Below are positions 10,631 through 21,126 of a DNA stretch of 64,000 bases, in pieces. Location of the stretch: positions 1,054,001-1,118,000 of the forward strand of contig JAXQJY010000024.1 of assembly GCA_037042185.1 (NCBI GenBank). The letters run 5' to 3'. Numbering within the stretch: position 1 is the stretch's first letter; each line of letters opens with the position of its first letter. Source of the stretch: Sordariomycetes sp. S80-01Y (taxonomy: Eukaryota > Ascomycota > Sordariomycetes). Below the pieces are notes generated by a model. It saw only the letters and a program-made list of their open reading frames with translations, had not been told where the DNA came from and ran no database searches. A program made the translations under genes and the position numbers.

Positions 10631-11449
10631 GTTGGCGATGTGCTCGCGACGGCTGGCTGGGTTCCGATCTGAGGGAAAGCGACGAGGGCTGAGACGTGAA
10701 GGCGGGGTCATGAGGGGTCCCAGGACGCTCTTATAGATGAACGAGACGTTCGGCTTATTATCCGACTCACGAGGCGCGAACCCCACGATGGGGTGGAGGA
10801 GGGACGCTGGATTGGCGACTATCAACCGACGGCTTGTTTTGGGCGTCTCCGCAGTTGGAGAAACGCAGTTGGGGGCCGTCGGGTTGTGATGTGCTGACCG
10901 ACAACACCGGGAATATTGGCGGATGGGCTGTCTTTCTCGATTGTTTCCGAGTGGCGTGTTGGAGATCGCACTTGTGCATATAAGTGGTGATCGAGATCCG
11001 CGAAGAGCATGAACACCAGAAAAGGTCTCGGTCAACAAAGGAGTTGTTACTTAATCTGTGAAGTAGCAACTAGACAATACTTGACCTTCCTTCGGAAGCA
11101 ACCACAACCTCGCCGTCGTAATGGTATGTCGAGCTTCCAGTCAACTCGTATTGACTGAAAAGGGGTAGGCTGTCCCGTGTCGACAAAAACAACAAGCCTC
11201 ATCCAGAACCGGCAAGTCTAGTTCAAGTGTCACAACAAGATATTCACTTGGCAAAACTGTTCGACGGTACAGGTTTTATGAGAAAGAAGCAAATGAGCGA
11301 AAGCTACGCGGGGCCAGAGCTGTGCGCGATGCGGTAGTGTCCTCCTCCACCTTTTCTCCTGCTATCCGGAACTTCTTCTTCCTTGCACCGAAGGCTCCGC
11401 TCAATACGATCGCTCGTCTGTCATGGAAGGCTAGATAGAATACTCGAGA
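10631..11449. other. Intergenic region
   Basis: This contains the cyclase promoter on the left. Overlapping short frames on both strands at 10767-11069 show no motif. No gene is recognised. Confidence 0.45.
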
Positions 11450-11800
11450 CTACTTCGAGTCGCAGCCGCAGAGACACTGACGCTCGCAGCCGCTATGGCA
11501 TCGACCCCACTGGAAGCGTCCACTGTCGCTGCACTTGTAGCTGTACGGGCGGAACTGGCAGAAGCGGTACCAGGGGTGGCACGAGATATGACAGTCAGCG
11601 TCAACTTGGTCGTTCTCGATGGCCATGGTTGCGTTGAGGCGCGCTGGATCGGTCGTGGTGGGCTCGGTCGAGGGCTCGATCCCCGGGGCCGCGATGGCGT
11701 TGGCGGCGAAGAGTGCAGCGACGACCGAAAGCCTCAGTGTATGTTCTAGGAGGAAAAGATGGGGAGTAAGCGACTTACCGGTGGTGATGAAGATCTTCAT
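11450..11800 (-). CDS. Small secreted cysteine-rich protein
   Basis: The open frame encodes 116 residues with a strong hydrophobic stretch LSVVAALFAANAIA ending in an Ala-Pro cleavage-like site. The last 48 residues hold nine cysteines (DC, SC, FC, KC, RC, GC, QC, LC, GC), with many aromatic and basic residues between. Size, secretion signal and cysteine density are those of fungal effector-like or antimicrobial-like proteins, but no family is recognised. Just after codon 7, 33 bases look exactly like a fungal intron (GTAAGT donor, CTTAC, TCCTAG acceptor). Removing them keeps the frame and shortens the region ahead of the hydrophobic core to MKIFITTEHTLR, a better signal peptide. The real length is therefore 116 or 105 residues. 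Confidence 0.65.
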   Translation of the reverse strand: MKIFITTGKSLTPHLFLLEHTLRLSVVAALFAANAIAAPGIEPSTEPTTTDPARLNATMAIENDQVDADCHISCHPWYRFCQFRPYSYKCSDSGRFQWGRCHSGCERQCLCGCDSK

Positions 11801-12224
11801 TGTTGCGTCTAGGTTGCTTGTGTTGGATGAGTGGCTTGGTTGAGAGGCTTAGGTCGATGGTTGGGTGGTGATCTAGCAAGGAATCAGCCAGGGCAAAAGC
11901 TTGATGAGATAAGAAGAAAGGAAAGAATAGGAAGATTCGAGCAAGATGGCCTTTGTAGTCAGGAGGAAGTCAAGTGGATCACCACCTAGGTGTGGTACAA
12001 GGTGATCGCAGCTGTTCATTAGGGGTTCCCGGCTACCGCTATCCTGCTGGCAGCTGTCAATATCGGCTAGGTACAGACCCACGTTCTCCCTGTGTCCAAA
12101 TACCAGATCCTGTACATTTGTCTCTGTCCTGGGTCATTCCCTGAGCTCCGCCATGTCATGTCCCACTCAGTACGCTTAGACAGTCTTGCCTAGTAGCTTC
12201 TGAAGACGGTCTCTGTTGGTCTCT
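11801..12224. other. Intergenic region, no gene seen
   Basis: This lies upstream of the cysteine-rich gene. A short frame at 11873-12082 has no motif. It is probably promoter and the 3' end of the next gene. Confidence 0.4.
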
Positions 12225-12440
12225 CTAAGTGCTTTTGCGGCCCCTTTTCCTGTTAAAGGAGGGCGAGGAGGACTGACGCCTCTCTCTCAAGGCCTCACGC
12301 TTGAGAAAATACTCAGTCGTCATCTCACCCCTCTCCCTCTCCTCTTCCTCCTCCTCCGCGCGCCTCATCTCCCGCCACAGCTCCGCGGGTGTCTTGGTGG
12401 TCTTCTCCGGGCTCCAGTCCATCATCTGGTGAGAGTCGTC
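12225..12440 (-). other. In-frame coding-like continuation after a TAG stop
   Basis: Directly after the TAG at 12441-12443 the same frame stays open for a further 71 codons to a TAG at 12225. The residues (DWSPEKTTKTPAELWREMRR, an acidic run of six Glu, then a basic tail) and strongly GC-ending codons look like genuine coding sequence. It may be the true C-terminus of the gene at 12441-12914 through a missed intron, readthrough, or a recent nonsense change. Confidence 0.45.
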
Positions 12441-12914
12441 CTACTTTCCCATCTTCTTCCAGGAGCGGCCCTTGCTCTCCATCGCCTTGTTGTAGACCTC
12501 AATCATGTCCTCCTCCGGCTTCGCCTCCAGACCCCTTCGGATCCTCTCCTCCCTGGCACTCTTACCCTTCATGGTCAGCAGCCGCTGCACCGTTCTGGGC
12601 TGCTCGCAGTTCTTGAGGCAGGCGTCGCAGAAGTGGCCGCGCGGGCGGTCCTTGTTGAACAAGAACTTCTTGTCGCCGTTGCAGTCTTGCGTGCTGTTTC
12701 GGTTGTCGGAGGGGAACCCCCATTGCACGACGAAGCGGTCGGGGTCGGTGTTGTTGAACCAGCCCATGCAGACTCCGGAGACGCGGAGGACCTGGGTGAT
12801 GCGCAGGATGTGACCGAAGTTGCTGAGGTTCTCGTGGAGGAAATTTTTGGTGCGCTGCTTGCAGTTGGGCGACTCGCACCCACAGAGTAGGATCTTGTAC
12901 TCGAAAGTGCACAT
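12441..12914 (-). CDS. Hypothetical cysteine-containing protein, possibly longer than its stop
   Basis: The open frame from the ATG at 12914 encodes 157 residues and ends at a TAG. The N-terminus has LLCGCESPNC, and a second pair of cysteine groups occurs at HFCDACLKNC, so a small metal-binding fold is possible. The C-terminal third is basic and helical. There is no signal peptide. I do not recognise the family. The frame continues past the stop in coding style to 12225, which would give 229 residues if the TAG is bypassed. A 57- or 72-base intron starting at GTCTAC (near 12497) and ending at AAGTAG or CACCAG would remove the stop in frame, but its donor is poor. Confidence 0.55.
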   Translation of the reverse strand: MCTFEYKILLCGCESPNCKQRTKNFLHENLSNFGHILRITQVLRVSGVCMGWFNNTDPDRFVVQWGFPSDNRNSTQDCNGDKKFLFNKDRPRGHFCDACLKNCEQPRTVQRLLTMKGKSAREERIRRGLEAKPEEDMIEVYNKAMESKGRSWKKMGK

Positions 12915-14018
12915 GATGAATCTCGTGATGGTTTGTTGCGAGGGTGTCGAAGAACAAGCTTGAGATTGTTGGAAGCTAAGAGCAAAGGCATCTGTAGACG
13001 AGGCTCCAAAGGGCGATGGAACACAGTGAAGTAACCTTTGAAGCCGCGAGCCGCTGCGCGTCGATGTTCTCTGCCCTCATATTTGAGGGTCTGCTGTAGG
13101 TGAAGCCGCCGCAGTCCGTATACTAACAACCGCATATGGTGACCCCTGCAGCTGCCACTCCCACGTCCGCCTTTGACCGCATGTTCTTATCGGCAATTGC
13201 TCTGCTCAAGCCTGTGGGGTTCTCACGGCATACAGTGAAGCCCTGCGCTGGGACTTCGAAGCTTTCAAGCGTCTGTTGTTGCCCAGCGGACCACAAAGCC
13301 TTGCTTCCGTCGGATGCCTCGAATTGTGGTCTGTTAATAGACTATGACTTGTCAAAAGCTGACTGGGATCCTCATTCTGTAGTGCTCCCAGATCCTCCAT
13401 GTTTTTTCTTTCGATCTGATAATGGCAGACACGGCGTATGTGTACAAACAACACCTGCGCATAGCATGAGTTTGCACCATGCCCACACAGATCGGTTTAT
13501 TCTCCTTACATTTCCAATCACTCATTTAAGAGTTTTCTCCCCTTAGCTATCAAGCTGCAATGAGGAGTCTCGTGTTTTATGGTGGCTACTGACTCTGAAC
13601 TCACATTCGCATCGAGCCGCCAGAGTCGATTATGCGGTTACGTTCAATCAGCCCACCCAAAGACCACCGGACGAATGCCTGCGTGCTCCAAGTCACTATT
13701 CGCGATCTGGACGCACCACACAAACCGAATGCCACGACATCCATCCGCTCGCACCTAGCCAAGTAGAATTTTGAGACGCAGAGTACAAGTCAAAAGATCG
13801 CAGCACCTCCGAGAGTCAGGCGAGAGTCGGTACAGGCAGAGGAATCATGAGGGAGCAGACATTAAGGGTGACTTCATACATGGAGAGCCATGCTTTGCAA
13901 AATTGTAAAGTCGGTTGCTTTAGGGGACTAGTGAAGCTATGCGGAAATTGAACGTCGACTAGTTACGTCGGTCTGATGGCTACAAACGTGTTCACGAACC
14001 CATGTTCTGCTCTCTTCC
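12915..14018. other. Intergenic region, no gene seen
   Basis: About 1.1 kb lies between the hypothetical gene and the 3' end of the glycosidase gene. Small frames at 13136-13546 and 13206-13454 overlap on opposite strands and show no conserved pattern. Confidence 0.45.
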
Positions 14019-16531
14019 TCACAAAGACTTCACAAGACCTTCATGCTTCACCACCCAGCTTCCGTCATCGGGGAATCCAGGAGCGTTGCCCTTGGATCCA
14101 GCCCAGCCTTTGGCCATATAAGAGACTGCCCAGAGGAAACCTGCGTTCCCTGGCATGAAGGGAGGGGGGGTGCCGCCTGTGAACGTTGAGCATGACTTCG
14201 TTACAAGTTGGGGGTTAACTTACCATCACCACCACGTACGGCGAAGCCTGTAGAACGTAGTCAGCAGCAACTCACTTCGTTTTCTTCTGTCATGACTCAC
14301 CGGCGTCATCAAAGTCCCAGTAGTCGTATGCTGTCAAATGGTAGACCGCCCTCTCTGGCCTCCCGACTCTCGCCGAGTTAATGGCCAGGACCGGTCGCCC
14401 CCATCCTCGAATTTTGTCGTCAGTCCAAACCTCGGCGACCTTGTCCGCCGTCTTGAGACCAATTTCGGGGTCGACTGCCGGGCTGTCCGGCATGAAGCCT
14501 TGCATCATGATAAGGCTGCGAGGGTCGCCGTTGAGCTCAGGGTCGTCCCACCACGTCTTGTTGAGACCGTCGTAGACTGCGTACAGACCATCAACCTGTG
14601 GAGGAGGGGCGAGGTTCTCAGCAACAGTCCGCCATTTCTCCGGAACAGGCTGCCCGAGCTTTTCCTTCCATTCTATAGCGGTGTCGAGACCATATCGCCA
14701 GTATGAGATCTGTCCATGTCAGCTGAGCTGCTTTAACTAGTGGCCTCCGCCGTGCGTACCTCGAAAGCGAGGTTAAGGGTGTCCTCGGGTGGGGTGTTCT
14801 CGGTGACACCAAACGATCTGGCGTTGTTAATAAATAGAAGATCAAAGGGCGTTCGACAGGTCACTCACGGTGGTCCAAGGTCATAGTTGCCACTAGACTC
14901 GTTCTTCCATGCATATGAGGCCATGTAGTCAGCCGTAGCTGTCAGAACCTTGTCCCATCTCTCCAAAGTCTCCTGTGTGGGGTTGGCCTGGTACTGGTAC
15001 GAAGCCAACATCATCGGATGTGGCTGTGCAAGGTAAGCTGCAGTCCGACAAACATAGAGTGAAGAACTCCTACCTGTTGCCATAGAAGGAGCGCGTTGAT
15101 GAGTCCAGGGGAGCTCACGCCACCAGACACCAGCTCCGTCATCTTGGGCCACCTAGCTCCGTCCCACCCCATCCTCTCAGCACGAGCAAGAGAGCTCGGC
15201 AGAAGAGACTCGTAGACTGCAGGGAATATAGCATCAAAGTACTTCTGCCGACCCCAGGTCGCCCAATGCGCATGATGCCAGATGAACATCTCCATGTGGA
15301 ACTTGCCATACCACCCGTTGTTCATCAGGCCGCTCTCCTGCGGCGACTGCCCTGTGGCTGCGCTGTTGACGCGGACATGGTACTGCGACAAGATGATGCG
15401 TCTCTGGAGCTCATCTGCTGCATCGTTTGAAGACTCCGTTAGATCGACAAAGCCGCCCTCGTTCCAGTAATCGTGCCACGCTTTGGAGTTGCGTTCCTGG
15501 ATTACCGATGGGAGGTCCGGGACCATCTTCTGTGGAGAGAAGTGAGCCGTAAATTTAATCGAGGATGTATCTTTCTTGGGCGCAAGGGTGAAACGATGCG
15601 CTTTCTTGGATGTGGAACCTCTCTCTTCGTCCCTCGTCAGGTCCAGCTCCGTCTTTTCCGGCCAGATGAGATTCACGTGGTACTTCGTCTCCTGCATCTC
15701 GTGATAGATATGCGCCGTGTTCTCAGTTTTGCAGTTCTTCTTGCCTGTTGTCGTGTGGTTCGCGGGGAAGTCGTACACACCGACAAATACCTCGTACTTG
15801 TACTTGGTCGTATGAATAGGAGGATAAGGAAAGTCGAGCTCGACCGCGAGATCCCCTGGCTCAATCAGCGAAGAGTCAATGTCGAAAGCGACGGCATCGG
15901 AGTCAAAGTCGCCTTGTGTGACGACCTTGACCTCCTCTCCTGCCACCGTAAAGGTCGAAGTGATGATGCCGCTCCAGGCATCAAGCTCCTGACGAGGGTC
16001 TTTGATATCGTCGGCCGATAGAGTGTTGCCCTTGTACTTTAGGCCGATGCGTCCAAGGTTGACACGGTTCGGGTTGCCGATAATCCACTGGGAGATCTCG
16101 GGAAGCTCAGGGTCGGGAATGTCGTAGTAGACGTCGCGGCCGTGGGTGTCCATGGGCACACCGTCGTAGTCACTCGGCTCGTCGCTAGACAGTGTCAAGA
16201 TTGGGACGTTCCATTTTTAAGGGCACCTACCCGTTTTCTGGCAGAGTGTCGTTGTGCCATGCCCAAGATGACAACGTATTGAAAGGCAAGAAAGTCTGCA
16301 TGCCCGTGTTATCGACACTGAAGGCAAAATCGCCGTTGCCAACTTGAAGGGGGGTGGTTTCATTGTCGATGAGGCTTGTGCGCACAACTTTGTACCGGGA
16401 GACAACTGCCTCTCTGGTCAAGTCAGTATACTGCTTTGAAGATAGCACAGGACGAAGAGTGCCGACCTGTCAATCTTGGCGGTTACCATTAGTGGCACCA
16501 GGAAGGCCGCCAATAGCTTTGAGACCCCCAT
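14019..16531 (-). CDS. Secreted six-hairpin glycosidase-like enzyme (eight exons)
   Basis: My model joins exons 16487-16531, 16231-16430, 15074-16184, 14869-15023, 14760-14817, 14301-14709, 14224-14247 and 14019-14176, giving 719 residues. Exon 1 encodes the signal peptide MGVSKLLAAFLVPLM. The body has the (alpha/alpha)6 toroid features of this fungal family: QVGNGDFAFSVDNTGMQTF near the N-terminus, GKFHMEMFIWHHAHWATWGR around the catalytic groove, LLLWQQPHPMM across an exon junction, and the C-terminal MPGNAGFLWAVSYMAKGW and APGFPDDGSW. The family acts on carbohydrates, but the linkage is unknown. Introns are 46-56 bases. A 24-base micro-exon (14224-14247) restores the frame. The weakest join is intron 1 (GTAACC donor, AAGCAG acceptor, 56 bases). 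The other seven joins agree with family motifs. Confidence 0.82.
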
Positions 16532-17957
16532 CTTTCATGAAATGATCGCGCTCTGGACGATTTGATTACGGTAGTCAACCCACAAGATAGCTTACTTGCG
16601 GAGCTTCCTTAAGTATTCGCCTTTTCGTGCCATCACCGGGACAAAGCATGCCGATCGGAAGTCGGCTGCTCGAGTTTAGCCTCTTCAGATGCCAGGGCCT
16701 GGGAGCGAGACATGGTTCCCGTTGGTCAATCCCCTCTCGCGAGTTTCGTGACCCCGCGGCATGCGGGGGAGGCAGACTTGACGGCGACTGGGGTGCATTA
16801 GCTTGACGTGGGAAGCTCTTTTCCAGGGCACTCGGGCTGATGATTATGACGAGACGAGACAGTTATTCCCCCAATTAAAAGTACCCAATGTAGTAGAGGA
16901 CGGTTTCAGAGAACAGGTCTGAGAAGTCTGTTTCTCGCACAGACTGTAGTCGAGGGGTATGTTCTCCGAACAGATGCTCAATTCCGGAGTAAAGTTGCTG
17001 TCCGACGAGCAGCTTCGTCGTGGCAATTGGCGAGGAATTTCTGCCTGATCTTGGTAACGGCTGGACGGGAGTCATAGCGATTGGAGGGTGCGCTGGTTGT
17101 GTTAGTTTGGAGTGACTCGGGACATAAGAGAGCAACGCCATCCAGCAGCTCGTTCACCTCGCGTGTAAGTCACATGTAGAGTGCATCTATTCACTTACCA
17201 TCAGTGAATGCAATAATGATTCCGACCTCTTTGCCTTAGTTCCGATATCTTTCTCGGTACCCTATTGCTCGGCCAGTAGTCCGTTGAAGTGCTATTGTCT
17301 GATCGTCAGTCGTATGGAGGGTTGATAAGTCTTTCCAGGCCTGTCAATCCTACGTTATCGGAGATTTGGCGAGGCGCGTCTCCCCAGGCTGCCTTCGATG
17401 TCGCCAATACCTCTCATGTACGCGTCATCGAGGAAGCTGTACCCTGAGAGACACGGTCGGGGAGCTGACTTATTGAACGAGTGGAATAACCAGCCCGCTT
17501 TGGATTTAGAACAGGGGCCACCCTAAACTTCAGGTGCCGGGCGCATGTGTGTCTTGCTATTCGCTGCTCGCCATCTGGCTGTTGGGACTTGGCAAAGCCC
17601 CTCCCGGCCACATCCGAACTTGGCAGTATAAGCGAGTGCGATGTCTCCAAATGGGGCGTCAATCCCTGTCTCCCCTGCAGTAAGATGCAGCCCTCAAGCA
17701 AGCGAGACCGAGTATATTGCGCACTTCACTATCTGAACCTGCTCATCGCTTTCGTCTATTCGCATTGCGAGCTCCAGTGACAATGTTGAGACTCTCCCAC
17801 AAGAAGGGTTGGCAGCATTTAAGCAGTGGCTGCGCCGGTCCTGTAAAACGTCCATTATGAGGCCTACTCTTGAGAAACTACAATCGGCCCCTTTACATGG
17901 GCTTTTCATATCCATCTGAGACTATTCCTACTAAAGATATTCAAAAGTAACGACACC
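16532..17957. other. Intergenic region, no gene seen
   Basis: About 1.4 kb lies between divergent genes and should hold the glycosidase and RTA1 promoters. A minus-strand segment near 16560-16650 encodes a short ERDHFMKDGGLKAIGG stretch just upstream of the chosen glycosidase start. It could be an alternative 5' exon, but I could not join it in frame. Confidence 0.4.
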
Positions 17958-19031
17958 ATGACCCAGTCAATCAGCCTTATCTCCAGCCTGGGGCAAAGGC
18001 AAGACCTCCCACCAGACATGCCCAACGTCGTCATCTTTGGCCCCGGAGCCAACTGCACCCTCGAATTGTGTCCTGTTGAATGGAGTGTCTATCAATACCG
18101 ACCTTCGTTCGCAGCGAATCTTTTCTTCTTGATTATCTACTCTTTCTTAGGCATCTTTCACACTTATCTTGGATGGAGATGGCGCAGCTGGTGGTTCGCC
18201 GCCTTTATGATCCTAGGCTGCACATCCGAGGTCATTGGCTATGCTGGACAACTTCTCCTGTGGAACAATCCTTTCTCGTTTGTCGGATTTATGCTCCAGA
18301 TAACCTGTGTCACCGGGGCCCCGGTGTGGTACACAGCAGCCATATACATCACATTGGCCAAGACGTGGGTGAACCCAAGCATCAACATGTAGCAAAGCTT
18401 ACATCTAATCCATAGCATAGAATACTTGGCGCCCACCGTGTCACGTTTCCGACCGAAGTACTTCTACTGGGTCTTCATACCCGCGGACATTGTCTGTCTC
18501 ATCCTACAAGCTTCTGGGGGTGCGATCTCGACCGTTAGCAAAGGCGTCAGTCAGATCGGCATCGATTTGGCAATGGTCGGCCTCATACTTCAAGTAGTCA
18601 TGATGTCTGGGTTCTGTGCCCTGTTCGCGGACTATATGATCCTGTATCGTCGGTCAGACTTAACGCGGCCGCTGGCGAGGAAGGACAAGATGTTCTTCGG
18701 TTTTCTGATGTTGGCTATCGTCCTGATCCTAGGAAGATGTCTTTTCAGATGCTACGAGTTGAGCGAAGGATACAGTGACTCTGATCTGATCTCGGATGAA
18801 GGCCTTTTTATTGGCCTTGAGGGAGTGTAAGTCGAAACAGTCCTTCCAAATGTACGGTTCGCTGATTCTACCATTGCTAGATTGATCGTCGTTGCCGTTA
18901 TGTGCCTCTTTATCGGCCATCCAGGTTTTATCTTCCACGGCTTTGGGGAGGCGGATAAGACTAAGACCGACTCCGTCAATGTTGTTCCTCTTGAAAATAT
19001 TAGTGGTCGTGAGCCATATCCTCGTGACTGA
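17958..19031 (+). CDS. RTA1-like seven-transmembrane protein (three exons)
   Basis: Exons 17958-18364, 18416-18826 and 18881-19031 give 322 residues. The introns are 51 and 54 bases, with donors GTGGGT and GTAAGT. The protein has seven hydrophobic segments and the RTA1 family (PF04479) signatures: YRPSFAANLFFLIIYSFLG in TM1, AAIYITLAKTIEYLAP across the first intron, FIPADIVCLILQASGGA in TM4, and a late RCLFRCYELSEGY loop. RTA1 proteins are fungal membrane proteins linked to lipid translocation and resistance to 7-aminocholesterol and other toxic compounds; the substrate here is unknown. The N-terminus carries two cysteines before TM1. The tail is short and polar. A broken gene pair follows at 19.5 kb. 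Confidence 0.9.
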
Positions 19032-19499
19032 AGCCCCGCCCAAGGGAGAGTTCAGAGGAATGGATTTGACGTAGAGGGTCGTTCGTAGTCGGGAAGAGAA
19101 GGAAATGGCAGATTGAGAAGGTTGATTGGCAAATATACGGAAAAGAAATTAATAAAAGACTCCCAGTCACTGTCATCATGTTCTAAACCATAGCGCCCGA
19201 TCAAAAGAAACCCTGGTATCCCAACGTCTAAACTTCCAAAACTTCGCCGTTGACCTGGAATATCGGCAGCTTCACAGCAAGCACTTCGTTCTTTTCGGCC
19301 TCTGAACGGACAAGCCCCTTATTGGTCACCAGACTCATCAGCTACAACATCTCAAGTCGTGGCGTGGCCACGCCAACTGCCTTAGCCTGGCGGAGTGGAT
19401 TCCGGAGAATAACTTCAACCTCCATTTCCCGTCCTTGCTGAATGTCGACTAGCATGCTCGGCTATATTGATTTGCTCGCCGAGCTCGATCTTGAGTTCT
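19032..19499. other. Region between RTA1 gene and decayed genes
   Basis: This holds the RTA1 3' region and sequence that may be the eroded 3' end of the reductase relic. No open gene is seen. Confidence 0.4.
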
Positions 19500-20090
19500 T
19501 CAGCAGTTGCTCAGCAGTTGCTCAGCAGTCTCACGCTTGACGCCGTTGTAGCCGAGGGCGTTGGCGGTTGCTACGATCTCATCCATAACCCCGTGCATGA
19601 CATCCATCGCCAATGGACCGGTACCGGATAGGATGGCACCCTAGTCAGACCTTGTCAGGGCACACACAGAGTTGTATGGAGCATCCAAGACCAGCTTCAG
19701 CCACCTTCTCTCTTGTATATCATCGTGCCATGCTACGGCCAGTCCTGCGTCGTCGAGTCTGCTGCCATGGTCCATGTTGACGAGGACACAGTCTCGTTAG
19801 GCAAAGGATCTGGGCACGGTCCGATCTCGAGCTTTGCCTTGCCGACCATACACGTCCTCCCAGGAACGAGCTGCGTCACGAAGCAATAAGCCACGGCACT
19901 CAATATTTGATTCTCGGGAAACCTCTCCATGTAGTCTGCCTCGATACCGACTCCATTCTGCACGAGTAATATCGTCGTTCGTCGGGGCTCGATCACGGGT
20001 GCGAAGGTCGCTGCTGTGTCGGTTGACAAGACAGCCTTGGACGCAACGACGACAATTTCGTAGGGATTCTGCGGTGCCGCTGCTGCTTCT
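19500..20090 (-). pseudogene. Decayed ketopantoate-reductase-like (ApbA/PanE) gene fragment
   Basis: On the minus strand the segment 20085 down to 19770 encodes NPYEIVVVASKAVLSTDTAA, then ILLVQNGVGIEADY and ILSAVAYCFVTQLVPG, typical of the middle of 2-dehydropantoate 2-reductase family proteins. The frame then shifts near 19770 and continues as RLDDAGLAVAWHDDIQERRW and WLKLVLDAPYNSVCALT, hits a TAG at 19651-19653, and continues as VMDEIVATANALGY. The N-terminal NADP-binding GxGxxG region is missing: the similarity stops at about 20090, where an NRPS fragment begins on the other strand. One frameshift, at least one nonsense codon and loss of the cofactor domain make it non-functional. It also contains a short tandem repeat. 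Confidence 0.8.
19501..19529. repeat. Short tandem repeat of CAGCAGTTGCT
   Basis: Two full 11-base copies at 19501-19511 and 19512-19522, followed by a partial third (CAGCAGT). They lie in the 3' part of the reductase relic. A unit not divisible by three would shift a reading frame, which fits loss of selection. Confidence 0.85.
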
Positions 20091-21126
20091 AATCAGGAAC
20101 GCGTCACCTGCGGGAGGTGGGATCTCCGCCAACCCCTGCGTAATGGGCACTCAGTGCTGGGCATCGCCATCCTCAACAAGCCTGACACCGCCGTCGGGGT
20201 TGTGCTGCGCATGTCCCACGCTTTGTATGACGGTCTCAGCTCCCAGCATATAGTCCAGTGTCTGCACGAATTCTTCAGAGGCGAGGGACGACTGGTTGTC
20301 CCTCTGAAATTGGCCCCGTACGTCAGGCACGCTCTCAACAGCCGCCACGACGCGCATGCGTACTGGAGATCCGTGTTGCAAAACTCGTCACCTAACATGC
20401 TACGCAACTCCAGCCCTATGCTTCCAGAACCGGGCGCACCTCAGATCTGTTTTGTGGAAAAGCTCATCTACGCACCGTTGCAGGTCAACTCAGACTGTAT
20501 CACGCCTACGACGGTCTTCACCACTGCCTGTGCGCTCGTACTCGACAAAGAAACCAGATCAAGTGATGTGCTTCTTGGCCGGGTCGTGTCTGGACGGCAG
20601 TGCCTCCCAGAAACATTGTCGACCCTTACACCAACGACGTACCCGTCCGCGTGCAACTTCAGGGCAAGGACAAGAAAAACCTGAAGGCCGCACTGCGCGA
20701 CGTTCAGAGTCAATATCTGGAAGGCATGCCTTTCGAGACGCTCGGGTTTGACGATCTCAAAGAGAACTGCACAAACTGGCCCGACACCGCAAAGTACTAC
20801 TCGGCTTGGGCAGCGTACTAAAACTTCGACCTGAACCCCGAGAGCAAGGGGCCCGGCGAGAGCATCAAGATGCGGTACCTGGCGTCATTCACGGAGACGA
20901 GCACGCCTGCAGAGGGAGGCGACGGGGTGACTACCGGGTACATCAAGGAGAAGCCGTCCACGACATGGACATGACGGGCGTTCCCGAGCCGAATGGTGTG
21001 CATGTGCGGATCAGCATTGGCGCGAACAGGACGGTCTGCGACGAGGACACTGTTCACCGTGTGTTGCTGGATCTGGCCGACACTATCCAGCTGCTGAACT
21101 CGGCGCTGGAGAAGACTGATTCGTGA
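20088..21126 (+). pseudogene. Decayed NRPS condensation-domain fragment
   Basis: Plus-strand reading gives RWDLRQPLRNGHSVLGIAIL, then LRMSHALYDGLSSQH, an SHxxYDG version of the condensation active-site motif (HHxxxDG), then VFTTACALVL and VLLGRVVSGRQ, all in the order of an NRPS condensation domain. The frame shifts near 20600-20612 to continue as NIVDPYTNDVPVRV and MPFETLGFDDLKENCTNWP, meets a TAA at 20819-20821, continues as NFDLNPESKG, and shifts again at about 20930-20970 to GVHVRISIGANRTVCDEDT. Two frameshifts and one stop show it is dead. No adenylation, carrier or thioesterase domain remains nearby. The TAA could be CAA changed by C-to-T, as RIP or simple transition would do. Confidence 0.85.
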
